From NCBI GenBank assembly GCA_035222895.1, contig JAVYIG010006544.1:1-64000 (forward strand): a stretch of DNA of 64,000 nt, written 5' to 3'. Within the stretch, counting starts at the first letter, position 1. The number at the start of each line of letters is the position of its first letter. This document shows, piece by piece, positions 10,210 through 21,032 of this stretch. This DNA is from Strongylocentrotus droebachiensis. Lineage: Eukaryota > Echinodermata > Echinoidea > Camarodonta > Strongylocentrotidae. The translations under genes were made by a program, and so were the position numbers. The notes under the pieces were generated by a model. That model was not told the DNA's origin. It worked only from the letters and a program-made list of their open reading frames with translations, and ran no database searches.

Positions 10210-10844
10210 CAAGGGAAACGCTTTCGGCGGTCTCGCCTGCATTACGCAATTCGATATGATGAAAATTTGAGGTTGGAACATTATTTATAGGCAGGGTGGC
10301 CCATTAGCAGGCCCCGAAAAATGAAATCCTCTGAATATTATCAGCATTTTGAAGTGAATATTGATTAAGAATCATGAACAGATAACAAAAATTGATTCAT
10401 TTATTCTCATATTAAGTTGTGAAAACATAATCCAAGTCTACTGACCTAAAATGACCTTTGACCCTGTGACCTGGAATTTGTGTCATATGACTTGTGATAC
10501 TTGATAACCCTTTGGTACAAGTTTCATGGAATTTGAACAAACACTTTTGAAAATATGCTAAAAATTCAAAATCTTGATGTTGATGCCACAAAAAAGTCTA
10601 AATTTGTTGACCTAAAATGACCTTTGACCTTAACTCAGTGACCTGAATTGTACTCACATGATTGGGGATACTTGATTACCCTATAGTCCAAGTTTCATTG
10701 ACTTAGAACTTATACTTTCAAAATTATATCAAAAATTCAAAAAATTAACCTTAGGTTAAGTTTTTTATGTTGACGCCGCCGCCGCCGCCGCCGTCACCGG
10801 AAAAGCGGCGCCTATGTCTCGCTCTTTTGCTACGCAGGCGAGAC
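10210..10844. repeat. Dispersed repeat with GTCTCGCCTGC ends and DR1-like boxes
   Basis: Present here and, with extra internal units, at 35431-36315. It starts CAAGGGAAACGC..GGCGGTCTCGCCTGC and ends GCAGGCGAGAC, so short inverted ends exist. Paralogous flank 16496-16515 lacks it. Inside are two cycles of a unit containing TGACCTTTGACC and GTGACCTG, and a (GCC)n tract near 10778. No coding region is seen. Confidence 0.7.
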
Positions 10845-11215
10845 AAAAACGAGGTGAACACCATTTGCCTGCTGGATTCGTCTGTGTGCTTAACAGTATC
10901 ATATGATGGGGTTTGTGTGTCCTTAATAAATATAAAGCCTTCTCTCTTGCCTTTGAAATTGATTAAAAATATTCATCAAATAACACTAAACCCACATGAC
11001 TATTTGTCCTGTATAATGTTATATAGCATCAGTCTTAAAATATTTATGAAATATTGGTTATAAACTTATACAAATTAATTGCTGTTTTTAATCAACTGTC
11101 CGGATACAGAACATTTCCGGACACACAACGTCTGGGTATAATTAATGGGGATGAGAATCATAATAATGTGAATGAGCCGAACCATATTTCGTGTTTAATG
11201 AAGAAGGCTAAATCA

Positions 11216-11246
<31 letters not shown>

Positions 11247-11310
11247 TAGAGGAATAAATAAAGTGGAGTGTGTATGCGCGGGTGTCTGTGTGTGTGTGCG
11301 TGAGAGAGAG
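10845..11310. other. Intergenic, A-unit flank with GA microsatellite
   Basis: No gene. The segment resembles 7855-8370 and 16505-16950. A GA run lies at 11219-11245 and a GT run at 11281-11305; the LINE at 11311-12838 is inserted at this low-complexity site. Confidence 0.6.
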
Positions 11311-12838
11311 AGAATCTTGAATCTTGAATTTGTTGCACCCAAAAAGCTACGTTGACAGCTGTCCAGGGTGGAGTAATAGTGGTAGTGTGTGAGTGCGTGA
11401 TGCGTGCAAGTAAAAGAAGCCAGACATTGTGCAGAAGAAGACATGTAAACTGGAGAGTACGAAGAAGTAGGGTGCATCTGGTGAGAACATTAATGTCGGC
11501 TTCATGGCTTCCCTCCCTACAGGGCCCTGGTGGGCATGCCCATCATGGCTATGATGGACGGGACTGCGGCGGTCTGAAAACCAGCAATCGAGCTAGATGT
11601 TACAGCTACTGCTGGGAGTCTGTTCCATATGGGAATAACTCGGGGGAAAAAACTGTTCTTATAGCAGTCCACTCTGCAGGGAAGCTGGTGAAAAATAAAT
11701 GGGTGTGTGGTGTGTCCACGTAGCTCTCTCTGGTGCAAGACTGGGTGAATACCAGGTGTAAGTGGGATATTCACCATGTTCTTGTGGATTTTGAAGAACA
11801 TTCCACACTGGGCAAAGATTCTTCGTTGTTCAAGAGTATTCCAGGCCAGTAGAGAAATCATGTCTGAGACGCTCGATGTCCTTCTAAAGTCTTGGGTGAC
11901 AAAACGTGCAGCTTGCCTCTGGATTCCTTCCAGCAAGTTGGTATTACGCCGTTTATGTGGATTCCATGCACATGAGGAGTATTCAAGTTGAGGCCGAACT
12001 AGGGTCTTGTATAGGCGGTTTCCCTCACTTTCTTGCTGCAGGAGCCGAGATTTCTCCTCAAGATGCCCATGGTTCTGGATGCCTTAGAGCGGAGTGCTTC
12101 GACGTGGGTGTTCCAGCGTAGATCATCTCGAACTGTTACACCAAGGTACTTGTATGTCTTCTTCTGTGGGAGTACTTGCTCATTCACTGAGTAGTTGAAC
12201 AGGTATGGCCGGCGCTTCAAGGTGATGGAGAGGTGAGCACATTTAGAGATGTTAAAGGCCATGCTCCAAGTTTCAGCCCACTGAAACACCTTCTGAAGGT
12301 CTTCTTGGAGTCTTTCCTGGTCATCAGGGCCACAGATTGTACGGTAGATGACACTATCGTCAGCAAACAGTCTCATGGAGGAATTGACATTAGTTGTGAT
12401 GTCATTGACATATAGCAGAAGCAGCATAGGGCCGAGGACGGATCCCTGCGGAACCCCTGATAGTACGCTGGAGGGCGGAGAGGCAGAGCCATTGACAGAC
12501 ACTTGTTGAGACCTGCCAGTTAAGAATGCACTGATCCAGTGATGGGTGTTTCCCTGGATTCCGTAGTACGTCAGCTTATGTAGGAGTTTGCGATGTGAAA
12601 CACGGTCAAACGCCTTGCTAAAGTCCAAAAAGAGCACATCAGTTTGGCGTTTCTCGTTTATTGCTTGAGACCAGTCATCTACAGCCTCGACAAGTTGTGT
12701 CTCGCAAGATAATTTCTCCCGAAATCCATGTTGTTTGTCAATAAGGACGTCGTTGTCTGCTAGGTGTTTCGATACATGACTCAGAACAACATGTTCCATC
12801 ACCTTACAACAGATGCATGTGAGGCTAATCGGCCTGAG
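11311..12838 (-). pseudogene. 5'-truncated non-LTR retrotransposon (CR1/L2/jockey-like), reverse transcriptase part
   Basis: Read on the - strand, the RT domain begins at RPISLT (about 12836) and continues with KQHGFR, LDFSKAFDRVSH, SGVPQGSVLGP and FADDS (the FADD catalytic box), then KYLGV. A one-base frameshift near 12018 moves the frame; the second part includes LEYSSCAWNPH and GIQRQAARFV and ends near 11517. The endonuclease and ORF1 are missing, as in 5'-truncated insertions. The 3' end has short TTCAAGA repeats rather than poly(A), as in CR1/L2 types. It is inserted in A-unit flank sequence between GA tracts. It would have copied its RNA into DNA; it is now dead. Confidence 0.88.
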
Positions 12839-13295
12839 ATAGAGAGATAGAGAGATCAATATAGATTCCTTTGTAAATTCTGAGTCTTCATCAATTTCTT
12901 TGTAGAACCAAATAATGTTGGCTTTACATTCAGTTTCTATTGACAACGTCAGTGCTGTCGTGGGTGTTTCCAAACATGCTGAAAATTGTATACAAATAAT
13001 ACATATTTGCGAATGCGTTATTGAATAATGATGCACTCCATCGAGTTTAAATCACATTAGGATACTGACAAGACCTGTCGAGTTCATTGTCCGTCTCATT
13101 GCCAAGTGTAGTGCATCACTTATGCCCGCGCTAAAAACATTAATTATTTGTTTTATCAGATGGGTCTACAATATGAGTATTAAGTCGAAAAATTGCCGGT
13201 TGTTATCACCAAAATGCACTCCGCGTGTCTATGCTAGAAATTAATGACGCACACGTGATCCATTTCGACGCTTCTCATTGGCTATATTCTTGAAC
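12839..13295. other. Intergenic upstream of A3
   Basis: No gene. A-unit upstream sequence resumes directly after the LINE, with the TGTAGAACCAA inverted repeat at 12901-12928. Confidence 0.55.
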
Positions 13296-13487
13296 TCATG
13301 ACGGTACTTCGAAGATGACCAGGAACACCATTAACAACCGAGTAAGAAAAAACAGGTGCAAGTCCTCTCCGGGTGACTATTGAGGAGTACTGCCTTACCA
13401 AAGGGCACTATTGCCATGAATTTGTCTCGAAACCGGGATTAATCGGTTACGAGACCACTGCCATTTACCACTGAGCCATCGCGCCAC
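13296..13487 (-). mobile_element. tRNA-derived SINE remnant upstream of A3
   Basis: Paralogue of 8763-8983. The - strand starts GGCGCGATGGCTCAGTGGTA and shows GTGGTCTCGTAACCGATTA at the anticodon region; the body is shortened. Confidence 0.75.
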
Positions 13488-14045
13488 TTTTAATTGCTTT
13501 TAGCAATGCTTGTTCGAATTTAATTACTTGTATTTTTTGACTCGATTTCTATAGATGGAAATACTGAGAGCAAGGTCATGACTTATGAAAAGCAAAGGTT
13601 TTTATTTCATACGACGTACATGTATACCATAAAAGGGAACAGCTCAATGTTGGATAGCCAGGCAAATATTATACCTGCAAACCTAACACGAGTTAATAAC
13701 CTTGATGACTCTTAATTGAAAACCTTTGCCAGTATACGGTCACTCACATTGGGCAGTGTATGGCGGGAATTGCATGATACGATGTCGGAAGATGTTCCAT
13801 TTTGGTACTGCCATCGGCTCGATCATTGGACTTACCAGAAAACGAACAACCTTGCACTTACATTCAGTTCTTTAAAATGCCATTAACAGATTTTGATTTT
13901 GTTAATGTGCAGATATTACCCAGTGAATACTTTTGTCTTAACTAGCTTGGCCAGTCCTATGTCGTGAGAGATTCAGATTCATCGCAGTCCATGAATATGT
14001 ATCTTTACTAGTCTATCTCATTACATTTTAAAGAGTAGCATCACA
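13488..14045 (+). promoter_or_regulatory. Upstream region of the A3 pseudogene
   Basis: Same ordered blocks as before A1 (GGATAGCCAGGCA near 13650, CCATCGGCTCG near 13810, TTTAAAGAGTAGCATCAC before the ATG). Nothing else is seen. Confidence 0.4.
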
Positions 14046-14999
14046 ATGAATGAGAGTACGGAATCAGCTCTTTTTGCACATCATTAATTTGCTGGCAAAA
14101 TAGTTGTCACGGTATGTATCACTCCTTTCCTACCTTGCATCGTCGTCAGCAATGCCCTATTAGTGCAAGCAGTTTACAGACATTACAGCCTCCGAACACC
14201 AAGAAATGCCATTATTGTGAGCCTTGCTATCTCTAATCTCCTCGACGCTCTGGTTGGGATTCCACTGGATGTGTATGCAACTATCTTTAAATTTGATGCA
14301 TCGTGCTTTGCTGAAGAAAATACTCCTTACTATAATCTACCCTTGATTGCACTATCTAGTGTTTCGTTTTGTCACATTGTGGTGTTGACTGCAGATCGAT
14401 TCATAGCTGTTACGAAGCCGTTACGTTATGCCAGCCTGGTGACGTTTAGACGCATTGCCATCATCCTAGGATGTCTTTGGCTTCTTTGTATTTTGTTTAA
14501 CACCGCCCGATCTGTTAGCTTAGCAAATGGATCACATACAAGTCAAGACCAGAAAGAAAGGGACCGTGGGGCTCCCTTAACTGGGACATTGAACGTAACA
14601 ATCACCTGGTTGTTATTTTGTGTGATCATGATTGCAATGGTTGCGCTGCTTGCCATCAATGCTTTGATTCTTCACATCGCAGTGAAACAAGCGAGAAAGA
14701 TTGCGAGTCAAAGAGTGATCATTCAGTTCCAACAGCAGCAACTCCCAGTACAAGATGACCGATTGAAAGCATTTAAAACTATCTCCCTTGTCGTGACAGT
14801 CTTCATTATCTTCTGGTTTCCGTTTCCCCTGTATCTCATATTACGTCTCACAACGTACCTATCACCTTTTACAATTATGGTATACAACCATTTCTTCCTG
14901 GTGTTGTATACTATAGGTATGGTTGTTAATCCTATCATCTACGGCTTCAGAGATCGGGCTTTTCGAAAGGCCTTTTAAAATATCTTGCGTCAATGGTGA
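14046..14999 (+). pseudogene. Family A GPCR pseudogene A3 (two nonsense codons)
   Basis: Close paralogue of A1 and A5 without frameshifts. Codon 14 is TAA (14085-14087) where relatives have CAA, and a second CAA-to-TAA change at 14976-14978 stops the protein right after FRKAF, removing the last residues. Met22 is also changed to Thr, so no early ATG can rescue the start; the open stretch 14163-14978 has no ATG start. The remainder looks preserved (DRF, FWFP, NPIIY with Asn present). The pattern suggests a young pseudogene. Confidence 0.9.
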
Positions 15000-17330
15000 A
15001 TAACGTAGTTATCTTTCAAGTTCGTCGTAACCCTCTGACGTCATGTTAGCGTGTGATCTATCCATTGTCACATGAAAGGAGCACCGTTTTTCCTGGAAGT
15101 AGCTGTACATTTATTGCAAATATTAACTTACCATGCATTTTGTAATAATAACCATGTGAGAATCTACAAATTACAAACCTAACTGAGGGCTCCTTCAGAA
15201 GTAGCCGAAGTAGCAGTAGCTCTAACTTGGTTCATTGCATATGGTTGCGTTACGAGTTGCAAACGCATTCATACTTTGGATTGCAGTTAAATAGGTGAAT
15301 ACAATCGCAAGTCAACACGTGGCCATTTGGATGCAACAGGAATAGCAACTGCCTGTCCAAGATAACCGAAGTAACTTTACATTTATTGCAAAACCTACAA
15401 ACTACAAACCTGACTGAGAACCTTTCAGAAATAGCCAAAGTAGCAGTAGCCTAACTTGGTTGATTGCATATGGTTGCTTTAATAGTTGCGAACGCGTTCA
15501 TAATACTAAATATTAAGAGCCTCGTAGCAAGCATGTTGACGATGTTTTAGGGCTTGCTCGTTTGCATACTTCCTCGTTGGTGTAGCAATGCCCTTTGTGC
15601 GTGGGCTAGATGAAGTGAAAACGACCCGACTTTGATAATAAGATGATAAGTGGAAACGATGAATGTTTAATCTGATTTAAATGAGATTTTATGTCAGTGG
15701 CAGTCATCCTGTTTGATTATTGTAGCAAGGAACAAGGTAATGTGCCAAATGGATATCTAGGCTAAAATGACGTGAAACATAATTATAATTACCCCCCGCA
15801 ATTTGTTGCTTGTATCTGTAATTGTTCATAGGTGATGAGCAATATTGGACAGTCATATCTCCTCCGGGGTTAGAGGAGCATGTATGTACTGTAATTGCAC
15901 ATTCAAAGGTCATTTAAAACTATTTTATTTAGAAAGTTTGGTTGTCTTGTACCCTTAGGTTCTGAATAAGCTGTTCTGTTGGTCACTTTATGCTTGCACT
16001 CTAAAATTTTGATGCTTATTGTGCACCAACCTGTTCATTTGCGGTGTATTAAGATAACAAATTCTTGAATTAAGCTGTCTTTTAAATCAAATAAAATCTA
16101 TTCAGGATCATAATCAGGATCCATTCGTGCTTCTTAAGATGTCATGTTTCATTGATTTTGTAAGTGATTTCGCATATTGAAAGAACGTCAGTAAGCAATG
16201 ATTATAATTGACACAAATTGCTATTTATTCTTGATGCCATGTCAATATATATAGTTAGGAAAACAAAATGGCCTTTGTGGTCTTCTGTGGGTCTTTTCTT
16301 TAACATATTTCATTATATTGTTCGTAGTGGGTTTCTTAGATCTATTGAACATTTATAGCAAGAATAATTGTTGAAATGCAAACAAACAATGATGAGCCCC
16401 TAAAACATAAAATGTAAGCACTTTGGGTATAGTTTATAAAAATATCAGTCGGTGACATCGTATAAGTATCAAACTTTACTTAGGAATACGATTAAAAAAC
16501 AAAAAATGAGGTGAACACAATTTGCCTGCTGGATTCGTCTGTGTGCTTAACATAATAGTATGATGGAGTTTGTGTGTCCTTTATAAATATAAAGCCTTCT
16601 TTCATGCCTTTGGAATTTATTAAAAATATTCATCAAATAGGACTACAATCACATGATTATTTGTCCTGTATGATATTATATAACATCAGTCTTAAAATAT
16701 ATATGAAATATTGGTTGTAAACTTCTTCAAATTAATTGCTGTTTTTAATCAACTGTCCGGATACAAACCATTTCCGGACACTCAACGTCTGGGTATAATT
16801 AATGGGGATGAGAATCATAGTAATGTGAATGAGCCGAACCATATTTCGTGTGTAATGAAGAAGGCTAAATCAAGAGAGAGAGAGAGAGAGACAGAAATAG
16901 GAAGAGATCAGATGGAGTGTGTGCGTGTGAGATATATATATATATATATATATATCAATATAGATTACTTCGTAATTAGTGAGTCTTCGTCAATTTTTTT
17001 TTGTAGCACGAATCTGTTCTCTTGGTAACGTCAGTGCTGTCGTGAGTGTTTCCAAACATGCTGAAGATTGTATACAAATAATACATGTTTGCGAGTGCAT
17101 TAGTGAATATGCACTGCAACGAGTTTAAATCATATTAAGATACTGAACAAGCTAAGTCATTAATTATTTGTTTAATTAGATGGGTCTACAATATGAGTAT
17201 TTCGTCGAGAAATTGACGGTTGTTATCACCAAAATGCACTCCTCGTATCAATGCTAGCCGTCAATGCACGCACACGTGATCCATTTCGACGCTTCTCATT
17301 GGCTACATTCTTGAACCCATTTTGTAGTTC
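15000..17330. other. 3' flank of A3 and upstream flank of A4
   Basis: No intact gene. It holds a local duplication (about 15120-15250 repeated at 15370-15490), the receptor-loop relic at 15280-15372, sequence collinear with 5955-7160 and 7847-8700, a GA tract (16875-16892) and a TA tract (16932-16955). Confidence 0.6.
15280..15372 (+). pseudogene. Relic of a receptor third intracellular loop
   Basis: About 90 bp matching the loop-3 region of family A (IAVK..NTIASQHVAI..QQE..LPVQDNR) but with stop codons and no flanking TM5 or TM6. A better copy is at 27798-27902. It differs enough from neighbouring A genes to be older than them. Confidence 0.65.
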
Positions 17331-17421
17331 TTCATAACGAAGGCATGACGGTACTTCAAAGATGACAAGGAACACCATTAACAAGAGACCACTGCCCTTT
17401 ACCACTGAGCCATCACGCCTC
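17331..17421 (-). mobile_element. Internally deleted SINE remnant upstream of A4
   Basis: Only the outer parts remain: GGCATGACGGTACTTC at one end and the tRNA-like start GGCGTGATGGCTCAGTGGTA on the - strand at the other. The central body is missing. Confidence 0.65.
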
Positions 17422-17967
17422 TTTTGCTTGTTCCAGTTTCTTTACTTGTTTTTGTTGATTTCTATGAATGGAAATGCTTAGAGCTAGTTCATGACTTGTG
17501 AAAAGCGAAGGTTTTCTTGTATACGACGTACATGTATACCATTTTAGGGAACAGCTTAATGTCGGATAGCCAGGCAAAGATTATACCTGCAAACCTAACA
17601 CGAGTTAATAACCTTGATGACTCTTAATTGAAAACTTTGCCAGTATACAGTCACTCACATTACGCGGTGTATGGCGGGAATTCATGCATGCTACGCTGTC
17701 CAGAGATGTTCCATGTTAGTACTGCCATCGGCTCGCTCATTGCACTTACCAGAAAACAAATAAAGTTGCACTTATATTCAGTACTTCACTCTTCCGTAAC
17801 ATTTTAATCCGATTTCAATCGTGTTAATGTGCAAATATTACGCAGTGAATATTTAAATTTGTCTTAGTTTGGCCAGTTCGATTTCGTGAGAGATTCAAAT
17901 TCAGCGCAGACTATGAATTTGGATCTTCACTAGTCAATTTCATTACAATTAAAAGAGTATCATCACA
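17422..17967 (+). promoter_or_regulatory. Upstream region of the A4 pseudogene
   Basis: Contains the A-type upstream blocks in order (GGATAGCCAGGCAAAG near 17565, CCATCGGCTCG near 17725). The ATG follows AGTATCATCACA. Confidence 0.4.
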
Positions 17968-18925
17968 ATGAATGAAAGTACGGAACCAGCTCTTTCTGCA
18001 GATCATCGATTTGCTGGCAAAATAGTTGTCATGGTATGTATTACTCCTTTCCTACCTTGCATCGTCGTCAGCAACGCCCTGTTAGTGCAAGCAGTTTACA
18101 GACATTACAGCCTCCGAACACCAACAAATGCCATTATTGTGAGCCTTGCTATCTCTAATCTCCTCGACGCCCTTGTTGGGATTCCACTGTATGTGTTTGC
18201 AACCGTCTTTAAATTCGAAGTATCGTGCTTTGATGATACAGAAGAAAATACTCCTTACTATGCTCTACCCTTGAGTGCACTATCTGGTGTTTCATTTTGT
18301 CACATTGTGGCGTTGACTGCAGATCGATTCATAGCTGTTACGAAGCTGTTACGTTATGTCAGCCTGGTGACGTTTAGAAGCATTGCCATCGTCCTGGGAT
18401 GCCTGTGGCTTCTTTGTATTTTGTTGAACACCGCCCGATCTGTTAGCTTTAGCACATGGATCACATACAAGTCAAGACCAGAAAGAAAGGGACTGTGGGG
18501 CTCCTTTAACTGGGACATTAAACGTAACCTTCAACTGGTTGATAGTTTGTGTGATCGTGATTTCAAAGGTTGCGCTGCTTGCCATCAATGCTTTGATTCT
18601 TCACATCGCAGTGAAACAAGCGAGAAAGATTGCGAGTCGACGAGGAATCATCCAGTTCCAACAGCAGCAACCCCCAGTACAAGATGACCGATTGAAAGCA
18701 TTTAAGACTATCTCCCTTGTCGTGACAGTTTTCATTATCTTCTATTTCCCGTTTCCCCTGCACATATTGCGGCTTACAACGCACCTATCTCCCTTTACTC
18801 TTATGGTATCCAACCATTCATTTCTGGTATTGCATACAATAAGTTTGGTTGTTAATCCTATCATATACGGCTTCAGAGATCGGGCTTTTCGAAAGGCCTT
18901 TCAAAATACCTTGCGTCAGTTTTAA
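17968..18925 (+). pseudogene. Family A GPCR pseudogene A4 (single frameshift)
   Basis: Reads correctly from the ATG through TM4 (DRF present; VTKLLRY instead of VTKPLRY). An extra T near 18447 (AGCTTTAGCACATG where relatives have AGCTTAGCGCATG) then shifts the frame in extracellular loop 2. The correct frame resumes in TM5 and runs to the normal end at 18925 with NPIIY intact. Other changes are an in-frame insertion in loop 1 (FDDTEENT) and a lost residue in TM6. A single-base error in the assembly is possible; otherwise this is a recent pseudogene. Confidence 0.88.
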
Positions 18926-19014
18926 ACGTAGTAATCTTTTGAAGTTCGTCGTAAACCCTCATACGCCATTTTTAGGCAGGTGGCTGAGCGAAATTATCGT
19001 TACAGGGCGGATAA

Positions 19015-19590
19015 AAGCGCCATTTTTTATACAGGGCTTTCTTATGACCTACTGAACGATATTAGCCTAGGAGCCTTCAGTAAAAAAAATGATATAAAGG
19101 TGTGAGGGGCGGGGGCGTCATCCCCGAGCCCCTAAGTAATATACCAGGTAAAATAACATTGATTTGTTGTTGTACGAATGTGATTTTGGGTACAGGGCTT
19201 TTTAGGACCTTCTGAATGATATTAGGGTTGAAGCCCCCAACAAAACAATTAAATATGTGTGATTTTGGGGCGGGGGCGTCGTACCGGAGCCCCCATATTA
19301 TATATCACGTAAGATCACATTGATTTGTGGTTATACGACAACCTGTTCTGAACAGGGCTTCCTTAGGACTTACCGAAAGTTATAAGGGTAGGAACCCTTT
19401 GCAACAATTTCATATTATGGTGTGGGGGGGGGGGGGGGGGGGGGGGCATCGTCCTCGAGCCCCCAAATAATTAATATCGTAAAATAACAATGATTTTTTT
19501 CTTGTACGAATGCAATTTCTGGAACAGGTTTTTGTTAGGACCTGCTGAACGATGTTAGGGTTGGAGCCCCTAACAAAACATTTATACAGT
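19015..19590. repeat. Tandem ~165-bp units with ACAGGGCTT and GGGGGCGTC, plus a long G run
   Basis: Three to four units, each with ACAGGGCTT..AGGACCT..GAACGATATTAG, an A-rich stretch, GGGGGCGTC and GAGCCCC, then a TTGTACGAATG box. A G run of over 20 bases lies at about 19424-19446. A half unit in inverse orientation appears at 21125-21240. No coding function is seen. Confidence 0.75.
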
Positions 19591-19869
19591 GCGTCCCAGA
19601 AAAAACGAAAACGAGAATTATAGATGTTTTATCATAACTTAATCAAATTTTATAATAATTATTGATAAATGACACATATTTGGAAATCTTAGATCCTCCT
19701 CTTTCATTTGATGTAACTCGTATAGTTCACATTTCACGCATGAGTGATTAAAATGAATTTGTACCCAGCACCCGTGATTTAGCACTTCATTTTTTAGAGT
19801 GTAGGAGCCCTTCAGAATTGTTGAAATCATGGATGCCACAGATTTGCTGGATGTGACATAATTATACAG

Positions 19870-20770
19870 CTTTGGCTGGCGGCAGGATGAAATCTTCATT
19901 CCTGGAAGTCAAACAGGCAAACACCTCTTTCTTGTTGAGTGGGTCACTGAGAAAGTTCATTCAATTGCCTGGTAGTTAGGTCTCACCCAATATCCTGCGC
20001 ACACCCTTGCATCTCTTTTCTTGGGTAGATTCTTTCAACCTATCTGGAATGTATGTGTCCCACACAACATCCAACCTCATGGCGTCCTGAAGCTGCTTTT
20101 CCAGGTAAGGGACAAATTCCTGGTCTGCATACTCATGGAAGGTGCTGACGCTGGTAGTGGGCAGACAGTGTACGATGACGGCACCATCCTTGACTTTGCA
20201 GTCATAGGTTGAAGGTGACTCTGATTGACCAGGTTGCTCAAGACATTTTAGCAGGTCTGACTTCGTGCTGGGCAAATGAAGCTTGTTAAAGTCTGAGAGG
20301 GAAGGAGTGAAGGACTGTATCTCATGTGCAAAGAACTCTGCCAAGTCACCATCCCGGTTTTGCATAGATATGTACAGCTGGCCGAAGAGTGCCACGTTGT
20401 TCGATGCACTTTGATCTTCTTCCCCTGCTTAGATGTTACCTTACGTTTAGGTTTACTGATTAGTGCTAGAGAACTCCTCTTGATTAGGTCATGGGTGGAG
20501 TGGCTGCGCACACCAAGCACAATCTTGAGAAAGTTCTTGTACTGTTTCCTGCCTGTATCATCCAATGTGTCCTACCCCTGATGAGTCTCTTGCTTCTGGT
20601 CAGTGCATGCATACTGATGCCAAGATAGACGATTCACATACAGATAGTGAACCTCATTCAACTTGATGAGGAGAGTTCCAGAGTCCACATATTTCTCAAT
20701 GTAGTTGGTCAGCTCCACAAATGCCCGAGACTTATTCGTTTTTTCATCAGCAGCCCATTGTATATAGATT
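19870..20770 (-). pseudogene. Fragment of an unnamed repeat-associated invertebrate protein family
   Basis: On the - strand the translation runs from SRAFVELTNYIEKYVDSGTL through KDGAVIVHCLPTTSVSTFHE and PYLEKQLQDAMRLDVVWDTY to MNFLSDPLNKKEVF. It is broken by a stop near 20580, a frameshift near 20390 and stops near 19975 and 19960. I recognise this as a family recurring in many invertebrate genomes as uncharacterised, repeat-borne genes, but I cannot name its function. Directly downstream (19588) is a TA-flanked CAGTGCGTCCCAG, which looks like the end of a Tc1/mariner-type element. Confidence 0.7.
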
Positions 20771-21032
20771 TATGGTTCAATAATTACTTTGGTGAAACTG
20801 CTTATAGATTTCACTTGTAGTGTTGCAATTTATCAAAAATTGGATTCTAGTTTTTTTAATGGCCTCTGCACAAATATTTCGTAACCATTTTTAACTTTCT
20901 TTGATTCTCAGGAATGAGTGGAAATATGTAACAAATGTCGGCTAACTTTAAATTCTGTATTTTACATGATTTTTCGAAAATTCCGAAGGGCTCCTAGGCT
21001 ATGATTAGTTGATAGTAACGCTTAGCCACCTG

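Larger units (their letters stand above)
18977..21032. mobile_element. Composite element, ends CAGGTGGCT(G/A)AGCG
   Basis: CAGGTGGCTGAGCG at 18977 is matched by the complement of CGCTTAGCCACCTG ending at 21032, and GCCTAGGAGCC appears inside both ends. The 3' flank of A4 is cut here. The left part holds tandem GGGGCGGGGGCGTC units; the right part holds a gene fragment. No target duplication could be identified, so the boundaries are tentative. Confidence 0.5.

Noticed and set aside
14163..14978. A3 as a functional shorter receptor
   Set aside because: It would start at GTG within TM1 and lack part of TM1; the true start is cut off by TAA at 14085.
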